From Sphingosinicella sp942492965 (GTDB taxonomy: Bacteria; Pseudomonadota; Alphaproteobacteria; Sphingomonadales; Sphingomonadaceae), in contig OW818656.1 in NCBI GenBank assembly GCA_942492965.1, forward strand, positions 1,116,001-1,180,000: 64,000 nt of DNA. The letters are read 5' to 3'. Both the position numbers and the translations under genes were made by a program. The notes below the pieces were generated by a model. It worked only from the letters and a program-made list of their open reading frames with translations, had not been told where the DNA came from and searched no databases. Positions within the stretch are counted from its first letter, which is position 1. Each line of letters begins with the position of its first letter. Shown here piece by piece: positions 16,836 through 25,850 of this stretch.

Positions 16836-18242
16836 TTGAAGCTGGCGCCTCCCGGCGGCACGGCCGGTTTCTTCGGCCATCCGCGCGCGCTCGGCTATAT
16901 CGCGATTACCGAAGCGTGGGAGCGCTTCGCCCAGTACGGTATGCAGACGCTGCTGGTTCTGTATCTCGTCGATACGCTGCTCCAGCCCGGCCACATCGAA
17001 AGCGTGGCGGGCTTCAGGGTCGTGCGCAGCGGGCTCGAAGCGCTGTTCGGCCCGATGCAGACGACGGCGCTCGCCTCCGCGATCTTCGGTATCTACGGCA
17101 GCTTCATCTACCTGACGCCGATCCTCGGCGGCTTTCTCGCGGATCGCTTTCTCGGGCGCACATCCACCGTGATTGCGGGCAGCGTCCTGATGATCACCGG
17201 GCATTTCCTGATGATGAGCGAAGCCGCGTTTCTTCCGGCGCTGCTGCTGCTCGTGTTCGGGATCGGCTGCTTCAAGGGAAACCTCGCCGCGCAGATCAAC
17301 GCGCTCTACGGCACGGACGACGCCCGCCGCGCCGATGCTTACCAGATCTACACGCTCGCCGTGAACGCCGGCGTCATCGCGGCGCCGCTCGTTGCGGGAA
17401 CACTCGGCGAGACGCTCGGGTGGCGATATGGTTTCGCGGCCGCAGGCGTGGGGATGGCGATCGGTCTCGGCATCTATCTCGCCGGGCAACGCCATCTGCC
17501 GACGGACCCTGCGCCAAGGGTTCGGGCGCGCCAGGCAGAACGATGGTCGCTCTCGGCCGGCGAATGGAAATCCACCTTCGTTCTACTCGCCCTGATTCCG
17601 GTGCTCGCGCTCGCCGCGATCGGCAATCAGCAGATGTTCAACGCGTATCTCATCTGGTCGGATACGTCGGCGGCGCTCAACGTGTTCGGCACGCGTATGC
17701 CGACGACGTGGCTGATCACGATCGACATGCTGGCGTCGATCGCCTGCCTGCTCGGCGTGATGTGGTTCTGGAGGCGGATGGCGACAATCGGTATCGCGCC
17801 CACGGAAATCACCCGGATCGCGATTGGTTGCCTGTTTTCTGTCGCGGCCTATGTGCTGCTCGCCGGCGCATCCTGGATGGCGGACGCGGAAGGCGCCAAG
17901 GTCGGCCTTGCGACGCTCGTGGTGTTCCACGTGCTCGGCAGCACGGCGTTCGCGCACATCTATCCCGTCTCGCTTGCGCTCTATGCGCGCGTCTCCCCAC
18001 CCGCGATCGTTTCGACGATGATGGGGCTCTACTACCTCCACCTGTTTCTGGCGAACGGCACCACCGGCTGGATCGGCGGCTGGCTGGACAGGCTGGATGC
18101 GTCCGCGTTCTGGCTGATGCACGCGGGGATCGGCCTGCTGGCGGGCATCATGGTTCTTGCGATCGGGGCCGTGTGTCGTCGTACGCTTTCCGCCGAAGTG
18201 CCAGCGTCAACGCACCGAGACCTGCCCATCCGCCAAGGATGA
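16836..18242 (+). CDS. POT/PTR2-family proton-dependent peptide transporter
   Basis: The protein has about 468 residues and 12-14 membrane segments. Helix 1 has ITEAWERFAQYGMQTLLVLYL, the ExxERFxYYG-type proton motif of the POT family, and a later GNLAAQINALYGTDDARRADAYQIYTLAVN matches the second POT signature. Family role: uptake of di- and tripeptides or related conjugates. The start is uncertain: TTG 16836 just after the AraC stop, or ATG 16794 within it. The 3' end overlaps the convergent APC gene by 95 nt. Confidence 0.82.
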   Translation: MKLAPPGGTAGFFGHPRALGYIAITEAWERFAQYGMQTLLVLYLVDTLLQPGHIESVAGFRVVRSGLEALFGPMQTTALASAIFGIYGSFIYLTPILGGFLADRFLGRTSTVIAGSVLMITGHFLMMSEAAFLPALLLLVFGIGCFKGNLAAQINALYGTDDARRADAYQIYTLAVNAGVIAAPLVAGTLGETLGWRYGFAAAGVGMAIGLGIYLAGQRHLPTDPAPRVRARQAERWSLSAGEWKSTFVLLALIPVLALAAIGNQQMFNAYLIWSDTSAALNVFGTRMPTTWLITIDMLASIACLLGVMWFWRRMATIGIAPTEITRIAIGCLFSVAAYVLLAGASWMADAEGAKVGLATLVVFHVLGSTAFAHIYPVSLALYARVSPPAIVSTMMGLYYLHLFLANGTTGWIGGWLDRLDASAFWLMHAGIGLLAGIMVLAIGAVCRRTLSAEVPASTHRDLPIRQG

Positions 18243-19554
18243 GATATTCCACCGGAAACGCACTGCGCAGCAGTGGCGTCACGAGCGCGGAAGCCGCCAT
18301 GGTGAGCGCGGCAAGGAAGGCGAAACCGATCACGACACGGCCGCCCGGCACCACGAATTCGGGTATCTGCGTCTGCTTCCGCCTGAGCACGAAGACCGCC
18401 GCGCAGCACAGCACGAAGCAGATCACGATGCTCGTCGCGCTGGTATCGACAAGCATCCCCACGGCGCCGCGCCCGAGCAGCAACCCCGCCACGTTGATAA
18501 CCCCGATGATGAGGACGATCCGGTAGGGCGATCCGAAATGCGGATGCAGGGCCGTCATTCCACGCGGCAGGAAGCCTCGCCCGGCAAGTCCATAGAGAAT
18601 CCGCGTTCCGGCGAAATAGACGCCGTTCCAGGTCTTGAGCAGCGAGGCGAGCAGGATCACGAGCAGGATGCGCGCAAGCGTGTCGCCCATTGGCAGGCCG
18701 CGCACGGCCTCGACCATCGCGAGGTCGGCGCCTGCGAGTTCGGACCACGGTTTCATCATCGCCGCCGCCGTTACGGCGAGACAGTAGAACAGCGCCGCCG
18801 CCACGATCGAGGCGATCATCACGCGCGCGATCGTGCGAAGCGAAATCCCACCGGCGCGTTCCTCAACCGCCTGTGCGATCGTCTGGAAGCCATTGAGCAG
18901 GAACGCGCAGCTCGCGAAGATCGCAAGGCTGCCGTGCCACCACGGCGCACCGCCGGGCATTTCAGGAAAGGCAGGCAACAGCAGCGCAGGATCGCCCGTG
19001 CCCGCCATCGCGACAAGGAGCGCCAGCGCCACAGCAAGGAAGCCATAGGTAAGCAGCCCCTGAAACCGTGCCGACGCGGCGCCGCCCAGATAATTGACGA
19101 TCGTCATCAAGAGTGCGCCGGCCGTGCCGATCAGGAGCTGATTGCGCGTCACCGGCGCATCGAACAGCGTGTAGAGCACGACGTCGTCGAGACCCGGCAG
19201 CAGCAGCTCGACCACCCACGCGACCGCAAGCCCTTCGAACACCGTGACCGAAATCCACCCGAGCGCCGTGAACCACCCGACGAAAAACGCAAGTCTGGGT
19301 CCGAACGCCGCCAGCGCGAACGTGAAATCCCCGCCTGTCTTCGGTACGCGCGCCGTGAGCTCGGCATAGCACGCGCCGATACAGACGACGGCGATGCCGC
19401 CCGCCACAAAGCCGAGCACGGCCCCCATGGGGCCGGCTTCGGCAAACCAGCGGTTCAGGATCACCACCCACGCCGAGCCGATGATCGAACCGAAGCCGAG
19501 CGCGAAAAGCTGAAAGCGACCGATCCGACCCGCAAGCCGCTGCCCCTCAGCCAT
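18148..19554 (-). CDS. APC-family amino-acid permease
   Basis: The 468-residue protein has about 12 membrane segments, with FALGFGSIIGSAWVVILNRWF as the helix 1 substrate-binding break and VPKTGGDFTFALAAFGP after helix 2, as in amino acid-polyamine-organocation carriers. Its start is 158 nt from the palindrome shared by module 3 promoters and divergent from the next TBDR, so it may serve either module. It presumably takes up amino acids released by the peptidases nearby. Substrate unknown. Confidence 0.83.
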   Translation of the reverse strand: MAEGQRLAGRIGRFQLFALGFGSIIGSAWVVILNRWFAEAGPMGAVLGFVAGGIAVVCIGACYAELTARVPKTGGDFTFALAAFGPRLAFFVGWFTALGWISVTVFEGLAVAWVVELLLPGLDDVVLYTLFDAPVTRNQLLIGTAGALLMTIVNYLGGAASARFQGLLTYGFLAVALALLVAMAGTGDPALLLPAFPEMPGGAPWWHGSLAIFASCAFLLNGFQTIAQAVEERAGGISLRTIARVMIASIVAAALFYCLAVTAAAMMKPWSELAGADLAMVEAVRGLPMGDTLARILLVILLASLLKTWNGVYFAGTRILYGLAGRGFLPRGMTALHPHFGSPYRIVLIIGVINVAGLLLGRGAVGMLVDTSATSIVICFVLCCAAVFVLRRKQTQIPEFVVPGGRVVIGFAFLAALTMAASALVTPLLRSAFPVEYLILGGWAGLGALTLALRRKAYDDTRPRSQEP

Positions 19555-19711
19555 GCCGTATTTCCGCGGCCGTCCCTGCCATCTCCCACCCTTGCATCCG
19601 AAATCCCCCTGAACGCCCTATTGCCTATCCTCCGGCCAGCGCCAACAGCGCGTGCCGATCGGCAACCTCATTTTCCCGTTTCGCCATGCCGCACGAATCG
19701 GTTGCATCTTT

Positions 19712-19730
19712 ATCTTTGATCAAAGATCAG
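19712..19730 (+). promoter_or_regulatory. GntR-type operator, copy 1
   Basis: ATCTTTGATCAAAGAT (19712-19727) is a perfect 16-bp palindrome, extending to TTGATCAAAGATCAG. It lies 45 nt upstream of the TBDR start and 158 nt from the divergent permease. It shares its core with the sites at 24193, 25816 and 27303. Confidence 0.7.
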
Positions 19731-19771
19731 TATTATGCAATCCAGCGCACAGCGCCAACAAGGGGGGTAGA

Positions 19772-22060
19772 ATGGGAAATCAGGGATACACACGCATCGC
19801 GAGCCGCCTGCTGATGGGAGCCGCAAGCCTGCTTCCGGTCTCGCAGGCGATCACGCCAACGGGCGCGCGCGCGGCCGAAACCGTCGTCTCCGACGAGATC
19901 ATCGTGACCGCGACGCGGCGCAGCGAAACGCTTCAGAATGTGCCCATGAGCATCCATGTGATGACAGCGGAAAACCTGCAGCGTCAGGCCGCCACGACCT
20001 TCGCGGACTATGCCACTTCAGTCCCCAACCTCACCTTCGGCACGTCTGCGGAAGGCACGACCAACTCCCGCACGATCGCAATCCGCGGCATTGGCGACCG
20101 CAACACCACCGGCTTCTACATCGATGAAACGCCCGTGCCCGAATCACTCGATCCCCGCGTCGTAGACGTGTCGCGCATCGAGGTGCTGCGCGGACCGCAG
20201 GGCACACTTTACGGCGGCCGGTCGATGGGCGGCACCGTGCGGCTCGTGACCGCGCAGCCGGATGCGAGCGAGATGTCCGGCCGCGTTCATGCCGGCATCG
20301 CGGACACGCACGGCGCGGATCGGCCGAGCTACCAGTTCGACGCGATGATCAACCTGCCGCTCGTGGCGGACAAGGTCGCCGTCCGCATGGTCGGCATCCA
20401 CCAGTATGACGCGGGCTTCATGAAGCGCGAGTTCGGCCCGGAAGGTGCGACGACGACGATCGACAACGTCGCGCGGACCCGAACGAACGGCGCCTCGATC
20501 GCAATGCTGTTCAAGCCCACCGAGGATCTCAGCCTGACGCCGCGCGTGCTCTATCAGGAGACGCGGATGAACGGCTATCCGTTCACCGACCTTACGCTTC
20601 CGGGTTCGGGGCCGGTGGTTCTGGAACCGACGTCCCTGATCCAGCGCCGGCAGTTCGACGTGCCCGAAGCTTCACGCGACAAATGGCTGCTCGCCTCTTT
20701 CGACATCAAGCTGCAGCGTGATTTCGGCACGTTCACGTCGGCAAGCTCCTATTTCCATCGGCGCTCACGCGACATCGACGACCAGACGGATTTCATTGCG
20801 GCCGCCTTCGGCGTTCCCCCGATCCCGACCTCGGTGGAAGTGCGCAACAGCCGCGACAACTTCATCCAGGAAGTCCGCTTCGCATCTTCGTTCGGCGGAC
20901 CTTTCGAGTTCGTCTCGGGCCTCTATTACGCCCATAACAAGGGCAAGTACGCCTACCCGCCCAACATCATTCCGGGCCTCGACGCCGCCTTCGAAGCGGC
21001 AAACGGTTTCCCGCTGGGCACCGACCTCGCCTACGTCACCGAAAATCCGGTGAAGCAGGTCGAAAAGGCGGCCTATACGGAGATCACCTACGAGATCGTG
21101 CCGCAGCTTTCCGCCATCGCGGGCCTGCGCGCCTTCCATGTTCGCACGACCTCGTCGAAAACGGCGGACGGACTCGCCAACGGCGGCCTTACGGTTGTGC
21201 CGGAGAAGAGCAGCAGCGAAAGCGGTGTCACGCCGAAGTTCTCGCTTCAATACAAGTTCGCCGACGACAACCAGATCTTCGCGACCGCCGCCAAAGGCTT
21301 CCGGCCGGGCGGTGTCAACGCGCTGATCCCCGCCTCGTTCGGCTGCCTCGATGAACTCGCCGAACTCGGGCTATCGAACGAAAGCGTCGAGTCGTTCAAG
21401 TCGGACAGCGTGTGGAGCTACGAAGCCGGTGTGAAGTCGCGCGCGTTCGATCGCAAGCTGACTCTGAATGCCACCGCCTTCCGCATCGACTGGAACAGCA
21501 TACAGCAACTGGTACGCCTGCAATGCGGTTTCGGTTTCAGGGGGAATGCCGGCAAGGCGAAAAGCGAAGGTATCGAGATCGAGGCAACGCTGCGCCCAGC
21601 CGAAGGGCTGAGCCTTGAAGCCGCGTTCGGCTACACCGATGCGAAATTCACCGAGACCGTACTCACCACGCGCCGCGCGAAGGGCGACCGGGTTCCGGAA
21701 ATCGCGAAGTATACGGCCAGCTTCGCGGCGTCCTATGATTTCCCGCTCAACAATACGATCGACGGATTCGTTTACGGCGACTATCGCTACATCGGCAAGA
21801 GCACGAGCGGCAACAATGCGAACACCGATCCCGACACCAGCACACTCGTTCCGCGCATACGGCCGAGCTATGAGATCATGAACGTGCGCGGTGGGGTTCG
21901 CTTCGGCAACTACGAGATCGCGGCCTACGTAAAGAACCTGACCGACGAACGCGCCAGCCTTTCGGACAACGTCGCGGCGGCGGTCGAAGCACCGGGACGC
22001 GCCCGCGTTTACATCAACACGCCGCGTTCGATCGGCATCGAGGCAAGGGTAAACTTCTGA
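19772..22060 (+). CDS. TonB-dependent outer-membrane receptor (module 3)
   Basis: The 762-residue protein has an N-terminal export signal through ARAAE, a TonB box SDEIIVTATRR, a plug (ATSVPNLTFGTS, IEVLRGPQGTLYGGRSMGG) and a barrel ending IGIEARVNF. The start ATG at 19772 follows AGGGGGG. The gene sits 45 nt after the GntR-type operator, so it is predicted to be induced with the module 3 enzymes. The last bases overlap a CTG that appears to start the oxidoreductase gene. Confidence 0.92.
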   Translation: MGNQGYTRIASRLLMGAASLLPVSQAITPTGARAAETVVSDEIIVTATRRSETLQNVPMSIHVMTAENLQRQAATTFADYATSVPNLTFGTSAEGTTNSRTIAIRGIGDRNTTGFYIDETPVPESLDPRVVDVSRIEVLRGPQGTLYGGRSMGGTVRLVTAQPDASEMSGRVHAGIADTHGADRPSYQFDAMINLPLVADKVAVRMVGIHQYDAGFMKREFGPEGATTTIDNVARTRTNGASIAMLFKPTEDLSLTPRVLYQETRMNGYPFTDLTLPGSGPVVLEPTSLIQRRQFDVPEASRDKWLLASFDIKLQRDFGTFTSASSYFHRRSRDIDDQTDFIAAAFGVPPIPTSVEVRNSRDNFIQEVRFASSFGGPFEFVSGLYYAHNKGKYAYPPNIIPGLDAAFEAANGFPLGTDLAYVTENPVKQVEKAAYTEITYEIVPQLSAIAGLRAFHVRTTSSKTADGLANGGLTVVPEKSSSESGVTPKFSLQYKFADDNQIFATAAKGFRPGGVNALIPASFGCLDELAELGLSNESVESFKSDSVWSYEAGVKSRAFDRKLTLNATAFRIDWNSIQQLVRLQCGFGFRGNAGKAKSEGIEIEATLRPAEGLSLEAAFGYTDAKFTETVLTTRRAKGDRVPEIAKYTASFAASYDFPLNNTIDGFVYGDYRYIGKSTSGNNANTDPDTSTLVPRIRPSYEIMNVRGGVRFGNYEIAAYVKNLTDERASLSDNVAAAVEAPGRARVYINTPRSIGIEARVNF

Positions 22061-23151
22061 GCAGCCGCAAGGATCGTCTGCGCGTCGGCCTCATCGGCCT
22101 CGGCGGCGTCGGGCGTCTCCATCTGGAGGCGTACCGGCGCTCCGCCGTCGTCGAGGTCGCCGCGCTGTGCGATGCTGATCCGGAACGTGTCGCAGAGGCG
22201 GCAGCGACGTGCGACGCCACCGCTTATACCGACCACCGGGACATGCTGGCGGCGGAACCGCTCGACATCGTGTGCATCCTCACGCCGCCCGCAATCCGTC
22301 TCCGGATCGTTGCCGATGTTGCCGCTGCAGGCCATGCCATCCTCGTCGAGAAGCCGATGGCGACAACCCGCGCGGACGCCGAGGAGATGCGGAGACTCTG
22401 CGGCGACGCCGGCATCCCGCTCAGTTACGGTGCAAGCTATCGCCATCTGCCTGCTCTGAAGCAGGCGCGCGACTTGATCGCGAAAGGCGCGATCGGCAAC
22501 GTGATCCTGCTCCGTGAGGATTTCGTCGGCGGGCACGGGCCATCGTCGCGCGCTGCGCTGCCGCCGTGGCACTATCCCGAAGGCGGGATCGGGGGCACCG
22601 GCATGGGCCTCGTCGATCACGGCGTTCACCTGATCGATGCATTCGCCTGGCTCGCGGGCAGCCCCGTTGCGTGGGCAAGCGGGCGCGGCAATCGTTCGGG
22701 CGATACCCTGGAAACCGAATATGCAGTGCTCGGCCTTGCGAACGGGGCAACGGGGCACCTGCTCTATGAAGACGGTACCTGGCCGACACAGCTGCCGTCG
22801 GAAGGCCAGTTCAGCTGGGGCGCAAGCTGGGACGCGGACGGCTATCACCCGGGCGGCACATGGCAGGCCCATCCGGGCAGCATCCATGTCCACGGCACGC
22901 GCGGCGCGCTTCGCATATTCCACTATGCGCACGCACTGTATCTGTCGGATGCAGACGGCACGCGCCAAATCGCGCTTGAAGGTGATCCGGCGCCCGACCA
23001 CTTCCGCGCGCAGATCGACGCATTCGCGGCCGAACTCCGGGACGGCGTGCCGCCGACGACCGGTGCCGATGCCGGGATCGCCGCTCTTGCCGTTCTGGAG
23101 GCGATTTACGCGAGCGCGAGCCGGAACGTCCCCATAGAGTCGCAGACCTGA
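22057..23151 (+). CDS. Gfo/Idh/MocA-family oxidoreductase, apparent CTG start
   Basis: The full Rossmann start RLRVGLIGLGGVGRLHLEAY and the family motif VEKPMATT are in one continuous frame, with the C-terminal domain in LVDHGVHLIDAFAWLAG. Between the TBDR stop and ATG 22243, which lies after the Rossmann fold, this frame has no ATG, GTG or TTG. CTG 22057 overlaps the TBDR stop (CTGA) and is 7 nt after a strong AAGGG (22045-22049). That gives 364 residues, normal for the family. Members oxidise or reduce sugar-like or cyclic hydroxyl substrates with NAD(P). Confidence 0.82.
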   Translation: MSSRKDRLRVGLIGLGGVGRLHLEAYRRSAVVEVAALCDADPERVAEAAATCDATAYTDHRDMLAAEPLDIVCILTPPAIRLRIVADVAAAGHAILVEKPMATTRADAEEMRRLCGDAGIPLSYGASYRHLPALKQARDLIAKGAIGNVILLREDFVGGHGPSSRAALPPWHYPEGGIGGTGMGLVDHGVHLIDAFAWLAGSPVAWASGRGNRSGDTLETEYAVLGLANGATGHLLYEDGTWPTQLPSEGQFSWGASWDADGYHPGGTWQAHPGSIHVHGTRGALRIFHYAHALYLSDADGTRQIALEGDPAPDHFRAQIDAFAAELRDGVPPTTGADAGIAALAVLEAIYASASRNVPIESQT

Positions 23152-23153
23152 TA

Positions 23154-23180
23154 AGGGCGGGACCAATCCCGCCCTCCCCT
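23154..23180. terminator. bidirectional terminator
   Basis: AGGGCGGGA (23154-23162), loop CCAA, TCCCGCCCT (23167-23175), then CCCCTTTTC. It separates the oxidoreductase from the convergent BKACE gene. Confidence 0.8.
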
Positions 23181-23189
23181 TTTCACCGA

Positions 23190-24125
23190 TCAGAACGCGA
23201 CGCGGTCTCCGCCCTTCAATGCAAGCATCTCACGCGCTTCGGCAGGCGTCGCGATCTCGAGCCCCAGTTCTTCCAGGATCGATCGTACTTTCGCGACCTG
23301 CTGCGCGTTGCTCGTCGCGAGCTGCCCTTTGCCGATGTAGAGACTGTCTTCCAGACCGACGCGCACGTTGCCGCCCATCGCGGCACATGTCGTGACGAAA
23401 GGCATCTGATTCCGACCGACGGCGAAGCAGGACAAATAGTAATCCTCCCCGAACAGACGATCCGCCGTGTTTCGCATGTGCGCGAGATGATCGATGTCCG
23501 CGCCGATGCCGCCAAGAATACCGAAGATGCACTGCACAAAGTACGGCGGCTTCAGCAGGCCTTTGTCGGCATAGTGCGCCAGCGTGTAGAGATGGCCCAC
23601 ATCGTAGCATTCGAATTCGAAGCGCGTGCCGCAGCCTTCGTGGAGCTCGCGGATCACGCGCTCGATCTGTGCAAACGTGTTCGATTGCGGCGCAGCATGG
23701 GAGCCCTGCAGGAACGGCTTTTCCCATTCGTACTTCCACGGCTGTTCGCGCTCGGCGAGCCCGAACACGCCGAAGTTGATCGAGCCCATGTTGAGCGAGG
23801 TCAGCTCGGGCTGGAAACGCACCGGCGCCGCGAGGCGATCGTCCATCGTGAACCCCGGAGCGCCACCCGTCGTGAGATTGAGCACCGCGTCAGTTGCCTG
23901 TTTGATGCGCGGCAGGAAGGCCGCGAACACGTCAGGGTCGGGTGTCGGGCGGCCATCAGACGAATTGCGCGCGTGCAGGTGAACGATCGCCGCGCCCGCT
24001 TCCACCGCCGCAATCGATTGCTCGGCGATCTCGTCCGGTGTGATCGGCAGGTACGGCGACATCGAGGGCGTGTGGATCGAGCCGGTGACGGCGCATGTGA
24101 TGATCGTTTTCCGAGATTTACGCAT
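23190..24125 (-). CDS. BKACE (DUF849) beta-keto acid cleavage enzyme
   Basis: The 311-residue TIM-barrel protein has the BKACE start KTIITCAVTGSIHTPSMSPYLPITPDEIA, the zinc-site segment AAIVHLHARN and LNLTTGGAPG. The characterised family member Kce condenses 3-keto-5-aminohexanoate with acetyl-CoA, giving acetoacetate and a 3-aminobutyryl-CoA; other members take different beta-keto acids. The start ATG at 24125 follows AGGGGAAAA. Copy 2 of the GntR-type operator lies 68 nt upstream. Inference: central carbon-carbon cleavage step of module 3. Confidence 0.88.
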   Translation of the reverse strand: MRKSRKTIITCAVTGSIHTPSMSPYLPITPDEIAEQSIAAVEAGAAIVHLHARNSSDGRPTPDPDVFAAFLPRIKQATDAVLNLTTGGAPGFTMDDRLAAPVRFQPELTSLNMGSINFGVFGLAEREQPWKYEWEKPFLQGSHAAPQSNTFAQIERVIRELHEGCGTRFEFECYDVGHLYTLAHYADKGLLKPPYFVQCIFGILGGIGADIDHLAHMRNTADRLFGEDYYLSCFAVGRNQMPFVTTCAAMGGNVRVGLEDSLYIGKGQLATSNAQQVAKVRSILEELGLEIATPAEAREMLALKGGDRVAF

Positions 24126-24192
24126 GATTTTCCCCTGTGCACGACACACACCGGGTTGGCGCAAACCACCGCGAACGTCAATACTATGATCT

Positions 24193-24207
24193 ATGATGTT
24201 TGATCAA
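24193..24207 (-). promoter_or_regulatory. GntR-type operator, copy 2
   Basis: ATGATGTTTGATCAA, one mismatch from the 15-bp consensus, with a perfect inner dyad TTTGATCAAA (24199-24208). It lies between the GntR gene stop (24210) and the BKACE start and so would control BKACE separately. Confidence 0.65.
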
Positions 24208-24209
24208 AA

Positions 24210-24914
24210 TTACTCGACATCCTCCGCGAAGAGGTAGGATTTGTGATACCAGCGCGCCGTGCACTGAATGATGCTCGCCATCAGCTTCGCCGATCGCGTA
24301 CCGTCGTGCGCCGCGAGGGCGGCCAGCAACTCTTCCTGCGTCTTGAGCTCGGCCTCCAGATATTCCCGCGCGCCCGCGCCGCCCGCCTGACTGTGCGTCA
24401 TCATGGGCCCGAAGCGCAGCCATACGGACTCGATGAGTGCAAGCATCTGCCGCGAACCCGCCTGGCGGTAGATACCGAAATGATACTGGTGATTGGCCCA
24501 CAGCGCCGCCTCCGGGTTCTCGCCGGCGGCGGCCGCACGAAGCCGCGCCTGCCCTTCCGAGATCTCGGCGAAGATCGCGTCGGTCATCGCGGCCGCTGCC
24601 TTGCGGCAGCAGTGCGGTTCGAGCAGCAACCGAATCTCGATGATCTCGTCGAATTCCGCGCGCGTAAGCGACGGGACACACACTCGGCCGCTCGGTAGAT
24701 TGACCAGCGCGCCTTCGGCCACCAGCCGCTGCACCGCCTCACGAACGGGCATGATGCCGGAGCCAAGCTGTTCGGCGAGCAGCTTCACCGTCACGTGCTC
24801 ACCCGGCTGGAAGCGGCCGGTCACGAGCGCACGGCGCAGCTCCGAATAGCTCTGGTCCTTCAACGTATTGCGATGCACCGGAGCAAACCGGGTCGCGCGC
24901 GCAGCAGTCGTCAT
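24210..24914 (-). CDS. GntR-family regulator, FCD (FadR-like) subgroup
   Basis: The 234-residue protein has an N-terminal winged helix (YSELRRALVTGRFQPGEHVTVKLLAEQL, MPVREAVQRLVAEGALV) and an all-helical FCD ligand domain (FDEIIEIRLLLEPHCCRKAA, HYQFHFG-like NHQYHFGIYRQAG). FCD regulators usually repress until an organic acid binds. The start at ATG 24914 is preceded by AAAGGGA. It lies in an operon behind the SDR and close to four copies of a TTTGATCAAA-type palindrome, the class of site such proteins bind. Confidence 0.87.
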   Translation of the reverse strand: MTTAARATRFAPVHRNTLKDQSYSELRRALVTGRFQPGEHVTVKLLAEQLGSGIMPVREAVQRLVAEGALVNLPSGRVCVPSLTRAEFDEIIEIRLLLEPHCCRKAAAAMTDAIFAEISEGQARLRAAAAGENPEAALWANHQYHFGIYRQAGSRQMLALIESVWLRFGPMMTHSQAGGAGAREYLEAELKTQEELLAALAAHDGTRSAKLMASIIQCTARWYHKSYLFAEDVE

Positions 24915-24975
24915 CGACGATGTCCCTTTCGGTTTTTCTTTAGGACGCCACTGCTGCTGCTGTCCATCGCTGCGC

Positions 24976-25740
24976 TCAGCCCTCCCACTCCGCTCCGCCG
25001 CAAACCCCGATGAACTGTCCGGTGATGTGCCGCGCTGCCGGCGACGCGAGGAACACCGCGAGGTCGCCGACCTCCGCCGGGTCGATCCAGCACCGCATCG
25101 AGACGAAGCGCAGGATCTCAGCCTCGACTTCGGCGACCGTCCGGTCCTGCTCTTCTGCCGCTTGCGCCACCAGCGCGCGGCCGCGCGGATTGTCGATGAG
25201 GCCGGGCAGGATGGCGTTGCAGCGGATGTTGTGCGGGCCGAGTTCACGGGCAAGGTTGGCGGTGAAACCCATCAGCCCTTCCTTCGAGGCCACATAGGCT
25301 GTCCGGTTCGGAAGGCCGGTGCGTACCGAGGCGGTTGAAATGTTCACGATGGCGCCTTGCCGCGCGGGCTTCATGAGACGGATGGCGCGGCGCGTCACAC
25401 GCATCGCTCCCGTCAGATTCACCGCGAGCGTGCGCTCCCATTCCGCATCGTCGATATCCTCGATCGGCCCTCGTGGTCCGCCGATGCCCGCGTTGTTGAC
25501 GAGGACGTCGAGCTTCGGGCCGACAGCGTCGAACATCGCGGCGACGTCAGCTTCGTCAGATACGTCCGCGCGCGTTGCGGCAATATCCGGGCGCGCTTCA
25601 GCGAGCGCTGCGAGCGCCTCTTCTGAGACGTCGCAGATGCGGACATGCGCGCCGGCATCGGCGAAACGTTCCGCAATCGCGCGGCCGATGCCGGACGCGC
25701 CTGCCGTCACCAGAACCTGTGTCGAACTGAAAGCTGTCAT
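24976..25740 (-). CDS. short-chain dehydrogenase/reductase
   Basis: The 254-residue classical SDR has the cofactor loop TAGASGIGRAIAE, NNAGIGG, and the catalytic Ser-Tyr-Lys in NISTASVRTGLPNRTAYVASKEG. The Asp in ICDVSEEA after strand 2 suggests NAD(H). ATG 25740 is preferred over an upstream in-frame start because GGGA precedes it. Operator copy 3 is 76 nt upstream and the GntR gene is 61 nt downstream, so enzyme and regulator are probably one transcript. Confidence 0.87.
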   Translation of the reverse strand: MTAFSSTQVLVTAGASGIGRAIAERFADAGAHVRICDVSEEALAALAEARPDIAATRADVSDEADVAAMFDAVGPKLDVLVNNAGIGGPRGPIEDIDDAEWERTLAVNLTGAMRVTRRAIRLMKPARQGAIVNISTASVRTGLPNRTAYVASKEGLMGFTANLARELGPHNIRCNAILPGLIDNPRGRALVAQAAEEQDRTVAEVEAEILRFVSMRCWIDPAEVGDLAVFLASPAARHITGQFIGVCGGAEWEG

Positions 25741-25815
25741 ACGTGTCCCGATCAATCGGCGGTGTTCAGGCACACGACCGATACGCTGCGGGCAGAGAAG
25801 ACCCGTGAGATATTA

Positions 25816-25830
25816 TTGATCAAAGATCAT
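25816..25830 (-). promoter_or_regulatory. GntR-type operator, copy 3
   Basis: On the minus strand this reads ATGATCTTTGATCAA, identical to copy 4 at 27303-27317. It lies between the amidohydrolase stop and the SDR-GntR operon. Confidence 0.7.
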
Positions 25831-25850
25831 ATCACAAGTCAACCAAACGA

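Noticed and set aside
22243..23151. Oxidoreductase starting at ATG 22243
   Set aside because: It would lack the nucleotide-binding Rossmann motif, which is intact directly upstream in the same frame.
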